Assembly: GCA_010909165.1 (NCBI GenBank)
Contig: MU008173.1
Coordinates: 372,001 to 436,000 of the forward strand
Reading direction: 5' to 3'
From: Anthoceros angustus
Taxonomy: Eukaryota; Streptophyta; Anthocerotopsida; Anthocerotales; Anthocerotaceae
DNA length: 64,000 bases
Under the pieces are notes generated by a model, which was not told the origin of the DNA, ran no database searches, and worked only from the letters and a program-made list of their open reading frames with translations. The translations under genes and the position numbers were made by a program. Positions 34,741-46,932 of this stretch are shown here, piece by piece. Position 1 is the first letter of the stretch. Every line of letters starts with the position of its first letter.

Positions 34741-36568
34741 CATTGTTCCTTCGCAGGGGCTTGGTGTCTTGGGGGTCCCCGTGGACCTCCGGCCTTTACT
34801 CAGGGTTTTGCGGATGAGGCTCTGAAGGAGGACTTGGCCCACATCGGTGACCTATCTAAATTAGGGAACCCTCAAGTGGCATTTGGCATCCATTCCTCCT
34901 ACTTGTTGGCCGGGTTACCTCACCACGACAGTGGCTCCCTCCCCAACTTTTCTCTTAAGCCTGCGAAATTTTGATTTACAAGTTATGCAAGTACTTAGAA
35001 CAGCGTCTGGGTAGAAAGGGGTTTCTACGGCCAAAAGGGGTTATGGCTAAAATCCCATCTTTTTTCTGGGCAAAAATGCATATTCGCTTTTTTTTAGGCT
35101 TTTTTTGAGGGTGTTTGGTAATATTAATGTGGTGTTCAAACCCACAGCACCATACCCTACATGTTCATTTGGTTACAATGTGTGCATCCATAGTAGGGCA
35201 CCGCGATTTTGAAGTGGTGAAGATAATCAGAATCGTCTGTTATATTCTATTTGTGCATGTCCCCCGTTCATCCCATACAAGCATTTTTGTTAGAAAATGG
35301 ACAGCACGAGATGAGTGCGCAAACAAGTTTGTGCACCCAACATGATAGTGTGCAAGCTTGGTTGCGCAAAACGAGCAAGAAGATTTAGGCGCGCAAACAT
35401 ATTTGCGCACTTGGGTGCAAGAAGACCTAGGTGTGCGAACCTGGGCGCAAGGGGGCCCAGGTGGGCGAACAAATGCACGCACCAGGGGACAAGGGTGCCC
35501 AGGAAGGCATGCATTAGGGGACAAGGGGGCGCAGGTTGGTGAACAACGGTGTGCACCATGGGGCAAGGGGTCCCCAAATGCGCACACCAGGGGACGTTTT
35601 CAACTCTTTTTGTGCACCTTCCTATTGTGGATATGTCCTTATCTTGAATTAGCCCTCATCTTTTTTCTAGTGGTTGAAACTTTGAACTAGTAGTGAGAAT
35701 CTTTCACATCTTTTGAATCTTGAGACGTTTTCTTGGGCTGACTCAAATGCAGACCATACCACCCTCATTCTTGCATTGCACGCGGATCAAGAGCATCAGG
35801 TCCACGAAGATATTATTGTCCCAATGTCTGATAAAAAAGTCCTGTAGAATTCCCAGAGCGAGAGTATAGTCTTATTATTGACTGGTACGAGTGAAAGGTT
35901 GGTGTGCAAACAAGTTTGCGCACCAGAATCCTATCAAACCCTAAAATTTTAAATGTTTGTACACGTGCCGATAGTGAGAATGACCTCATTTTAGGAAGGC
36001 TTAGAATTGGATAAAGTTTAAAACAAATACGTTTGTGCACGTGGAAATAAGACCTAAACTCTTCAAAATGGCCGTTTTTAGTGCGGATTTTTTAGCATGC
36101 AATTTGGGGTTTGCGGAAATGGAAATTTTGCGAAAATTCTTGGAGAAACCCTTTCCACCCGACGTTGTTTGGAGACATTATCCCCGGGGACCTTCAAGTG
36201 TGCCGCAAAGGGCCTTAAGCTTGCGTGGCGGCAAGCATCCCTTTATATCACTGAGGCAGGATCTACTAGCCATGAGGCCTCGATGCGGCGGCCTTCCTTG
36301 GAGCCGGAGCTCTGCCTCCGTCCTCACGCGTTTTCTTAATTCGGGATGTTCCCACCTTGGAGGCCTTTGTCTCGGGGTTGAGGAGGCGTTCCCTGCGAGT
36401 TTTCTTTAAGTTGGCCGAGGACTCCCTTTCCTCCAAGGCTAGGCAGCCATGCCTTCCTTTCCCTCGCTTCCATGAAAGGGCTACATGGCATTCGGGCCTC
36501 TCTCCAAGAGAAGCGGTATAGGCAGCAGTGGGCAATCCTTTAGCCTCTACTATACCCGGCCTATTCAG
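34158..36568. repeat. Tandem duplication 5, first copy (2.4 kb)
   Basis: Begins TTCGCCTCTTGGAGAAGC and ends CCCGGCCTATTCAG, followed directly by the second copy. Holds the coiled-coil remnant, a T-rich block near 35050-35110, a motif-rich stretch with degenerate GTGCGCAAAC/GTTTGCGCAC words (about 35315-35590), and the start of the LINE polymerase-like region near 36370. Confidence 0.88.
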
Positions 36569-38937
36569 TTCGCCTCTTGGAGAAGCGGCTAGAGGACCTT
36601 AAAGCGGAGAAGGAGAAAGGCGGGTCAATGAGAGCGGATTCTAGGAAATCACGGAGACTTCCCTCATGCTTCGGGATATCGCAGGCGGTGGAGGGCCTAG
36701 GAGAGGAGGCAGCAGGCGAAGGCGTGCCGTTGCGGCACCGTGGTGTAGGGAGTACCAAGTAGCGGGCCTATGTGGAGGAGGCCATTGACCGTCGACTCGG
36801 ACTTTGCCTATTACCACGCTCTTGAAGCGGCAAGTGTTGTGCACTAGCTTGGGAAAGATGGGCCGAGGAGTCAGAGGAGCCCATGGGCGAGGAAGGCATA
36901 GGGAAAACCGTAGCCTCAAGGAACCTTGGTGCCCTGTTTGGAGATGGGAGCAGCGACGAGGCCGAGCCATCAGAGGAGGAGTGGTGCACGGAGGGACGGG
37001 ACGGACTAAGCATGTCAGCTCCGGCTGAGAATGACGTATGCGCCCCAGACCCCGTGCTTGAATTGGGAGGCCCAAGAGGGGGTAGTCTAGCAAGGAGGGA
37101 ATAGCCGAAGTAAGGGACATTGTTCCTTCGCAGGGGCTTGGTGTCTTGGGGGTCCCCGTGGACCTCCGGCCTTTACTCGTGGTTTGCGGATGAGGCTCAA
37201 GGAGGACTTGGCCCACATCGGTGACCTATCTAAATTAGGAACCCTCAAGTGGCATTTGGCATCCATTCCTCCTACTTGTTGGCGGGTTACCTCACCACGA
37301 CAGTGGCTCCCTCCCCAACTTTTCTCTTAAGCTGCGAAATTTTGATTTAGTTATGCAAGTACTTAGAAGTCACGGGTAGAAAGGGGTTTCTGACCAAAAG
37401 GGGTTATGGCTAAAATCCATCTTTTTACGGGCAAAATGCATATTCGCTTTTTTTTAGGCTTTTTTTGAGGGTGTTTGGTAATATTAATGTGGTGTTCAAA
37501 CCCACAGCACCATACCCTACATGTTCATTTGGTTACAATGTGCCGCATCCATAGTAGGGCACCGCGATTTTGAAGTGGTGAAGATAATCAGAATCGTCTG
37601 TTATATTCTATTTGTGCATGTCCCCCGTTCATCCCATACAAGCATTTTTGTTAGAAAATGGACAGCACGAGATGAGTGCGCAAACAAGTTTGTGCACCCA
37701 ACATGATAGTGTGCAAGCTTGGTTGCGCAAAACGAGCAAGAAGATTTAGGCGCAAACATATTTGCGCACTTGGTCTAAGAAGACCTAGGTGTGCGAACTC
37801 GGCAAGGGGCCTGTGGCGAACAAATGCACGCACTGGGGACAAGGGTGCCCAGAAGGCATGCATTAGGGGACAAGGCGCGGGTTGGTGAACAGCAAGTGTA
37901 CACCATGGGGCAAGGGTCCCCAAATCACAGCACAGGGACGTTTTCAACTCTTTTTGTGCACCTTCCTATTGTGGATATGTCCTTATCTTGAATTAGCCCT
38001 CATCTTTTTTCTAGTGGTTGAAACTTTGAACTAGTAGTGAGAATCTTTCACATCTTTTGAATCTTGAGACGTTTTTCTTGGGCCCAGCTCCAAATGCAGA
38101 CCATACCACCCTCATTCTTGCATTGCACGCGGATCAAGAGCATCAGGTCCACGAAGATATTATTGTCCCAATGTCTGATAAAAAAGTCCTGTAGAATTCC
38201 CAGAGCGAGAGTATAGTCTTATTATTGACTGGTACGAGTGAAAGGTTGGTGTGCAAACAAGTTTCGGAATCCTATCAAACCCTAAAATTTTAAATGTTTG
38301 TACACGTGCCGATAGTGAGAATGACCTCATTTTAGGAAGGCTTAGAATTGGATAAAGTTTAAAACAAATACGTTTGTGCACGTGGAAATAAGACCTAAAC
38401 TCTTCAAAATGGCCGTTTTTAGTGCGGATTTTTTAGCATGCAATTTGGGGTTTGCGGAAATTCGTGTGCACGAAGGGGTTACTGGAGAAACCCCTTTCCA
38501 CCCAGACGTTGTTTTGGAGACATTATCCGGCCGGGGACCTTCAAGTGTGCCGCAAAGGGCCTTAAGCTTGCGTAGCGGCAAGCATCCCTTTATATCACTT
38601 CTGGAGGCACAGATCTACTAGCCATGAGGCCTCGATGCCGGCGGCCTTCCTTGGGAGCTGGGAGCTCTCTGCCTCCGTCCTCACCGCTCGTTTCTTAATT
38701 CGGGATGTTCCCACCTTGGAGGCCTTTGTCTCGGGGTTGAGGAGGGGGCGTTCCCTTTGCAGGTTTTCTTTAAGTTGGCCAGGGACTCCCTTTCCTCCAA
38801 GGCTAGGGCAGCCATGCCTTCCTTTCCCTCGTTTTCCATGAAAGGGCTACATGGCATTCAGGCCTCTCTCCAAGAGAAGCGGTATAGGCAGGCACAGCGG
38901 GCAATCCTTTTAGCCTCTACTATACCCGGGCCTATTC
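36569..38937. repeat. Tandem duplication 5, second copy
   Basis: Direct repeat of 34158-36568, slightly shorter. Blocks such as 37435-37740 are almost identical to copy one. Elsewhere groups of one- to ten-base deletions and a few insertions occur, concentrated in G-rich or repetitive stretches (for example 37760-37930). Confidence 0.88.
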
Positions 38938-39600
38938 GTGCCTGCCTCAGCTCTTGCTCGGGGAAGGAAGCAAGGTCCTGGCTCTTGGCTCGGCCTTGCA
39001 TCCAAGCGTTCCGAATCACACTAGCTTCTTTTTCTACTACAATGAGGTTCTGCTGGGTTTGGTCCAGTCTCTAGCTTGTTCTCTCTCAGTGTGCAACTAT
39101 GGGGCCCCCTTCGACAACTTAGGGTACCACCTAGCTCGCTGTCCAATTGGAGGGTAAAGTATCGCTACATATGTCGCCGTTCGTGACGCCATGTTCTCAA
39201 TGGCCAAGGAGAGCAGTTCTTTTCCAAATAGACTCCAGAGCATCCATATACCCTACGCAATGGAGTGTCGCTCGGGGCGCATATATTTCTGACCCGGGGG
39301 AACCAAATCTCTGTTGCGAATGTCATCGGAACGAACTCTACCCCGAACACCATTTGTAAGCATGTCATTATCAACCCTCCGGGCTGGGCGGCAGAGGGAT
39401 GCCCAACTGCCAAGATACACAAGTATACACCTTTGTAGGATAACCACGCCTTCATCCCCCTCGCCATTGAGACTCACGAGGCTATGGGCAAGGATTTTTC
39501 TCGGCTAATTAAGGATTGTGCTAAGGCCTCTGGCACCTTCACCAATTTGCTGGTCTCTTCGAGATCCTTGGTCAGGGATCAGGGTGTCTGCCCGACCTTG
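38700..39600 (+). pseudogene. LINE polymerase C-terminal remnant
   Basis: Frames here contain KLARDSLSSKARAAMP, GIQASLQEKRYRQAQ, CLSSCSGKEARSWLLARP, a CNYGAPFDNLGYHLARCP cysteine motif, and near 39440-39500 IPLAIETHEAMG-like residues. The order matches 27.4-28.4 and 43.2-46.0 kb, so this is the end of the element whose gag-like part begins near 34 kb. Multiple frame breaks. Confidence 0.6.
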
Positions 39601-42600
39601 GGCCTCCTGCGCTTGCCTTAGCTGTTTGCTCAATGCAGGACCTTAGTTCGGTCCTGACGAGCGGACCTGGAGTCCTGCTTTGCTGATCGGCGCTTCTTCT
39701 CCTCAATCCTTGCCAGGCTCTCCGCCTTCTTCCTGGCAGCCTTGTGCTGCTTCCACCTGCCCTTGGAGCTCCACCATTCGCTGCCGCGTGGCCTCCACCT
39801 CTTGGGTCTTCTCAGTGGCGTAGTAGAGACCCCAAGCCATCCCATCGGCCACCGTCGCTAACACCTCAACTGCCGTTGATGGCGAGCTCCCCTCAAAGCA
39901 CTCCGCGGGAGGTGGCATCTCTCGACCCACAAGGATATGCCATACCGCTCTCCGAAGCTGGTCCGGCGTAGCCCCTCTGGCTTCCAGTAGGGGACCATGT
40001 CCTAGTTATCCGGCGTGTGCCCCTCTAGCTCAGACTTGGCTCTCTTGGCGGCCAAGTTCTTCTCCGCCCTTCACCGTTTGGGGTCCAGTGGGGGTGAAGG
40101 GGTCCTGGAGCTGGCTCGTTTTCCCCTCAGGATTGGTGGGAGAAAGCACCAGCTCGTGGTGCGGCTACAGCCAGTGTCCGCCCGCCCCTTGAGCCGCGTC
40201 TCACTCCGCCCAGTGGGCCGCCAACTCCGCCTTTGCCCACTCTTTATTCACTAGCGGTGAATGCAGTGTCATGAGTCAGTGGCTACAACCACGCCTTTTC
40301 TTCCCTCTATGGGTCCGTGGCTACAACCACCGCCTTTTTCTTCCGGCCCTCTATCTCGGTCCGGCGTGGCTCCGCTGGGGCGGCCGGGGTTGGTCTCGTC
40401 ACCTGCGGAGGTGCTCTTCTTGCACCCTCCACAGCTCATCACAGCGCAGTGGGGCCCACTCCTCTGGTGCCCCGGTCAACAATAGGGAAGAGAGAATTTC
40501 TTCCCAAATTTCCCTTGGTGGTGAGGGGGTCCGTTCTAGTCGGATGGCATCCGGTGGCAGCTTTAGGGTTTTCAGGCAAGGGGTGGAGTTTTGCAATGGC
40601 GGGGCCAGGTGGTGAGCTAGCTTCCAGGTTTAGGGTTTTGCGGTGGTTGGTCTTCCAAGTTTAGGGTTTCATAGGTTTAGGGGTTTGCGGTAGCTGGTCT
40701 TTCAGGTTTAGGATTCTATGGCAGCAGCTTTAGGTTTTCAGGCAAGGGATGGAGTTTTGCGGTGGTGAGGCCCGACTTTTCGATTTTTGCAGGCTTTGGC
40801 GGGGGTCATGTTGTTCCGGCCAGTAGCTTTTAGGTTTCTATTCAGGATTTGCGGGGGGTCATGCGGTGGGTTGTGGGTGTTTTTGGGTGCGCCCTCTAGG
40901 CCTTTGGAGGCCTTGACCTAGGGCTTTCTATATGCAGCGTACACTCCATATGTGTGGTAAATGCCATGAACGCTTTGTTCTTGACATGTAGTGCCCCCTC
41001 GACTGTGAAATCCTTGGGCAGTCGTCTACAGGTTGTTCCCTTAATCATGCCATTTTCGTTTGTTCCTGAGAGCCCTACAAAGCAATCCACTCCTTCAGAG
41101 GCAGTCAAGGATACCCCCGCCTAGTCTGGCTCAGCTGTGCTGTGGATCAAAGTGGCGCAAGCCTCCGAGCACACCATCTCTGCGCTTCACCCCTTCATCC
41201 GGCCCCAGATGACCTTTTTCCACATGATATCCTGGATTACATGTCGGAGCTGCCTTTTTGTCTCGATAGGGTAATCTTTGGTAGGTCTCGATAGGGCATT
41301 CTTTGGTAGGGCTCTTACCACTGCTCCGCGGCTTTCTTCGGGAGGTATATCCTTGTACGTGTAGTCTACAATCACCTTCGAGATTACTTTGCTCCCAACG
41401 GTCCTTCTAGAGGTTTCTCGGAGCTCTTCATTCTGGTGGCAGCAGTGGCTAGGGATGAGACTCCTCACCGGGTCTCTCGGTGGTTTCTCGAAGCTCTTCC
41501 TTCAACAAGTTACTGGCTATGGAAACGTGGAGGGCAGCAGGCGTATGATGATGTCCTTCCTTTTTTTGGGAGCCATTGTACCCCTAGCTGGGATAGGCAG
41601 CTATGTTTCGGTGTGGGTGGAGTGCTGGTGCAAACCGTAGACTTCAAACTTGTTCATAACAGTAGTGGGAGTAAATTGTTGTCTTTGTCAGGACAACGTG
41701 GAGCGAAGGTCAACGGATGTCCTGTGCCTTTGGCAGCTATTCTGAAAAGCTTGTCTTTGCGCTTAGACAGCAAATCCAACCTAGGTCCGGCACCCATGTC
41801 CCTTTGCTAATAATATTGGGTCACTTGACAAAATTCGAAAAGTGACTCGGTCGTCCGGTACCGGTTTTCTGGTGCCAGGGCACTTTTCTTTTTTATATAT
41901 GTGAGCATTTTTGTATAATTTGGAACGCGGACGTATAGGTGGGCATATGGCCCATATAGGATCTTGGTGTCTTATACCTCTAGTCTCCCACTATAGTACC
42001 AAATCAGATGTGTGCATGCATGTTTGTGTTTCGGCCAGTTGACATGAAGACACATATCCTTATTGTTTTTTATGGTGCCACAACCTTACGATCGGTAAGG
42101 GCAGGATGTCGGGCATACTTGGACGAATGTGTACAAAAAAAAGTATTAGCATATTGAGGTATCATTGCAGTTTTCAACTTAGCACATTGGTTCGGAAATT
42201 GTCACAAATGTATAGATTCAAAACGACAACCGGTTTTTGCGAAAATGCCCTTAAAAATCCTTAAAACTAGGATATTTTCCAACTTGATCCAACCATGGAC
42301 CTTTCTTAACAGGGTCAAAAGGCATCAAAAAGGTAGAAAAGGTGCTTTTGACAACTACGGGAAATGCAAATAGTGTGGTTTTTGCCCTTGGTTTTTGGAA
42401 AAGCACCCAATCCAGAGATTGGTTTTCAATTTGTAGATCGATTTTGACCAAATGGACGTCAGTCTCTAAAAAGTGGAGTGTATTTCTACTTCTTAGGAGA
42501 CCTTGTTTTTGGAGGCTGTGAAGTTAATTGGTGCTCATGAGGACGGATGCCCAAAGGTCCTCAAATGGGTGGAAGGACGGACAAGTGAGAGTTGTGGCCA

Positions 42601-43230
42601 AAATCATTGTCCACTGGAACATGCTTATGAAAGTAGACCACCTAGGAGACAATCTCCTGGTGTTTCTACATGCGCTCATGAGAGGGAAGCGGGTAGATTA
42701 GGGGCGGACTATTTTCGCTCGGATAGAGCTTGACGAGGAGTTTGCATCATGAACGACCTCCTCCGTCATATCCCCCTTCATCCTGCATGTTTGGGGGCAT
42801 CACAATCTCCTTAAGGAGGACGAGGAGGAATGCACCCGCCGGGGGCTAACTCACTTGCTAATCGTAGGGAGAGAGGAGGAGGAGCAGGGCACCAACAATA
42901 AGCTCGCAGCGGAGCCCAGGACCAGGCGTAACCAGGCGGAGGAGGATTGGGAGGGCATGTGTAGCCTTAAACCTGGAAGACCAGCTGCCGCAAACCTTAA
43001 ATCTGTGCAACCCTAAACCTGTGCAACCCTAAACCTGGAAGACCAGCTGCCGCAAAACCCTAAACCTGTAAAACCCTAAACTTGGAAGTTGCCTCACCGC
43101 CGGGCCCTGTCGCCACGACCTCACGGGCTAGCTGTCGCACCACTCCCAACAACGCAGCATGGAAGACATGATGATGAGGATGATGTGGAAAAATAAACCA
43201 TAGGAAGTGAAAAGAGCATACCCACATTGT
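39601..43230. other. Repeat-derived region, mostly minus-oriented, no intact gene
   Basis: On minus at about 40000-39630, frames encode AVWHILVGREMPPPAECFEG and a coiled-coil-like ATEKTQEVEATRQRMVELQ, suggesting another gag-like fragment. TTTAGGG-containing 30-bp modules occur at about 40620-40735 and, inverted, at about 42965-43090. Short frames at 41187-41468 and 41389-41810 are not recognised. Confidence 0.45.
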
Positions 43231-46200
43231 CTCCAAGCGTTACCAAACTTTCCCCTACAAGCGTCCTTAAGGGTGGCCAGGGGATCTTTATTTTATGAGG
43301 CTAGGGCCGCCATGCCTCTTTTCTCCTCCCTCCCCGAGGGTGGGATGTGGGGGCTTCAAGAGTCGCTCCTGGAGAAGCATTATGGGCAGGCGCAGCTGGG
43401 CCGGACCTTCTTCGGGATTCTTCCATTCCCAGGCCCACCTATACTCAGCTTTGCTCGGGGAAGGGAGCATGTTCCTGACTTTCGGCTCGTCCCAGTAACC
43501 AGGCATTCCGCATCACACCAGCAACCTTTTCTACTGCGATGCGTTTTCGCTTGGGTCTGGTCCAACCTTTGGCCTATTCTCTCTCTACTTGCAGTTGTGG
43601 GGCTTCCCTCGATGACCCTGGGGCCCATCTGGCCAGTTGTCCTGCTATCGGGCAGCGCATTGCTACGCATGACGCCATCCGGGATATCATGTTTTCGGTG
43701 GCCAAGGAGGGCGGCTTTTTTCCCTATAGGGAGCGTCCCTATACCTTGCTCAATGGTGTATCCCTCAGGAGCTGACCTTTTCTTGACCCGGGGGACTAGG
43801 TTTTTGTTGCTCATGTGGTTGTAAAGGACCCCATATTGGGACAATGTCTGTAAGCATGTTATCCTCAATCCCTCGGGTTGGGCGGCGGAAGGCTGCATGA
43901 CGGCCAAGGTCCACAAGTACTCTCCTATGCAGGTCTTCCAAGCGTTACCAAACTTTCCCCTGCAGGCGTCCTTAAGGGTGGCCAGGGGATCTTTATCTTA
44001 TGAGGGTAGGGCCGCCATGCCTTTTTTCTCCTCTCTCCCCAAGATTGGGATGCAGGGGCTTTAAGAGTCGCTCCTGGAGAAGCATTATGGGTAGGCGCAG
44101 CTGGGCCAGGGCTTCTTCGGGATTCCTCCATTCCCAGGCCCACCCATGCTCAGCTTCGCTCTTGCTCGGGGAAGGGAGCAGGTTCCTGGCTTTCGGCTCG
44201 TCCCAGTATCCAAGCGTTCCGCATCGCACCAGCAATCTTTTCTACCGCGATGTATTTTCACTTGGGTCTGGTCCAACCTTTGGCCTATTCTCTCTCTGCT
44301 TGCGGTTGTGGGGCTTCCCTCGATGACCCTGGGGCCCATCTGGCCCGGTGTCCCGTTGTCTGGCAGTGCATTGCTACGCATGACGCCATCTAGGATGTCA
44401 TGTTCTCAGTGGCCAAGGAGGGCATCTATTTCCCCTATAGGGAGCGTCCCTACACCTTGCTCAATGGTGTGTCTCTCAGGGATGACCTTTTCTTGACCCG
44501 GGGGGACTAGGTTTTTGTCGCTAATGTGGTTGTAACGGACCCCATATTGGGACAATGTCTCGAAGCATGTTATCCTCAATCCCTCGTTGGCCAAGGCGCA
44601 TGACGCCAAGGTCCACAAGTACTCCCTGTGTCTTCCAAGCGTTACTAAACTTTCCCTGCAGGCGTCCTTAAGGGTGGCCAGGGGATCTTTATCTTATGAG
44701 GGTAGGGCCGCCATGCCTTTTTTCTCCTCTCTCCCCAAGATTGGGATGCAGGGGCTTTAAGAGTCGCTCCTCGAGAAGCATTATGGGTAGGCGCTGGGCA
44801 GGCTTCTTGGATTCCTCCATTCGTGCCCACCCATGCTCACCGCTCTTGCTCGGGAAGGGAGTGTTCTCGGCTCCGTCCAAGATCCAGCCCGCATCGCACC
44901 AGCAATCTTTCTACCGCTGTATTTTCACTTGGGTCCGGTCCAACCCCTTGGCCCGGTGCCCTTTGGTGGGTTGAACCTTTTTTGTGCGGATGGTGTTTTT
45001 TCCATCTCTTTCTTTCTACATAAAGTCTCTATTTACCAAACTTCCAAACTTTCACTTCAATCTTTATCTGTCATGTACCCATATGCTAGGATTGATCACT
45101 CATATTTGTGCACTAACAATATTACTCACCTACTGCATCCGCCAACACTCTTTCCAGCATCATCCCACACCCTCCCGCCACAAAAACCAAAATCTAAAAC
45201 CATGATGCCAGTATTTCTTGAAGATAGAGCCTTCGTTCTGGGTTAACTAGCTGCAAAATAACAAATAGACAACTATCACTTTTGTAACAAGGCATAGTTT
45301 AGACCGTCCGCTTGCGCTAGGGGCTCGATGACCCCGGGCCCATCCGCCCGGTGTCCCGTTGTTCCGGCAGCATTACGCATGACGCCATCTAGGATGTCAT
45401 GTTCTCGGGCCAAGGAGGGCATCTATTTCTATAGGAGCGCCCTACACCTTGCTCAATGGTGTGTCTCTCAGGGATGACCTTTTCTTGACCCGGGGGGACT
45501 AGGTTTTTGTCGCTAATGTGGTTGTAACGGACCCCACACTGGGACAGTATCTGTAAGCACGTTATCCTCAACCCCCAGGGTTGGGTGGCGGAAGGTTGCG
45601 CGACGGCCAAGGTCCACAAGTACTGTCCTATCCAGAACGACCATACTTTTATCCCCCTCGCCATTGAGACTCACGGGGCCATAAGTTGGGACTTCTCGAA
45701 GTTCCTCAAGGCCTGTAGTAAGGCTTACCACGATCGAAAGAATGGGGTTGGTCTCCCCCTTTCTTCTATTGTGTCTTTCTTTAGGCAACGGGTGCCCATC
45801 ACCCTACACAAGGCGTTGGCGAACACGGTGTATAGGACAATGACTAGCGCAGGGGAGGAGGCTTCTTCGGTGGCGGTGGTAGGTAGGCCCTTTGTTATCC
45901 CCGATCATGAGATTCTTAGGGCGGTAGGTAGTTTTGAGAAAAGCAATCGGGAGTTAGACCCCCTTGGCCTGGTGCCCTTTGGTGGGTTGAACCCTTTTTT
46001 TTGTGCAGATGGTGTTTTTTCCATCTCTTTTCTTTCTACATAAAGTCTCTCTATTTACCAAACTTCCAAACTTTCACTTCAATCTTTATATTCGCATGTA
46101 CCCATATGCTAGGATTGATCACTCATATTTGTGCACTAACAATATTACTCACCTACTCGTGCATCCGCCAACACTCTTTCCAGCATCATCCTACACCCTC

Positions 46201-46345
46201 CCGCCACAAAAACCAAAATCTAAAACCATGATGCCAGTATTTCTTGAAGATAGAGCCTTCGTTCTGGGTTAACTAGCTGCAAAATAACAAATAGACAACT
46301 ATCACTTTTGTAACAAGGCATAGTTTAGACCGTCCGCTTGCCGGG
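43231..46345 (+). pseudogene. Tandemly rearranged LINE 3' region (polymerase C-terminus and 3' tail)
   Basis: Copies of the same LINE segment follow one another: about 43231-43933, 43934-44630, 44631-45317 (deletion-derived) and 45318-46345. Shared features are CCAAGCGTTACC at the start, the motif GASLDDPGAHLASCP with following AIRDIMF, and the downstream segment KVHKYCPIQNDHTFIPLAIE with a KACSKAYH and RQRVPITLHKALAN stretch (45600-45830). A 3' tail with ATAAAGTCTCTATTTACC occurs twice (about 44945-45315 and 45961-46341). The downstream segment resembles the endonuclease-like C-terminal region of some algal and plant non-LTR elements. Frames are broken by small indels. Confidence 0.65.
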
Positions 46346-46932
46346 TCTTATCCTGTTTCTAGAGACATATTAGGAGCTAAAAAGGCCCATGCGATCCAAG
46401 TTTTGACCGCTTTGTAGGGGGCATGGGACTTGGGTTGTGGCGCACTGTAATTGGCCGCAGTTGCCCGCTGTGACGTAGGTGCCTGTCGCCTTGACCCGAA
46501 TGAGTTGATGAGGTCAAAATGGGTTTACAGGGGCCTCTGTACCGTGGAAGCCCTAAACGGGCCTCGGGGTCGGATTTCGTCTTCAGTGACGATTGTCCAT
46601 GAAAATTGGGGACCGGGGCTCAGATCCAGCCCGAGGAGCTGGTTGATGAGGGCCTACACATGTCTGTAGATCTGTGCGCGAAGGCGCTTCGCCCTTGAGC
46701 TTCCCCGGTGCGGGGCAATGTCACTCCACTTGCTGCTTTTGCTGCATCCGATGCGATTGCGATCGGAATACTGAATTTGGGACGCGGTGGAGAAAGCAAT
46801 GCGGTGCGGAAACGACCGAACAGCGGTGGCCTGGAATTGGGATATGGAATGGATTTCTGAGCTGGACAAGAATTTCCGGTGAAGATTTTGGATACTGCTG
46901 GGAGCGTGGAGTTGGCGAGCAGGGCGAGCAGG
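46346..46932. other. 5' flank of the HRD1 gene
   Basis: No separate gene recognised. The last 100-250 bases are presumably the HRD1 5' untranslated region; no obvious TATA box is present. Confidence 0.45.

Noticed and set aside
46879-46932. An upstream extension of HRD1 exon 1
   Set aside because: It has no ATG (begins with GTG); family N-termini match the ATG at 46933.
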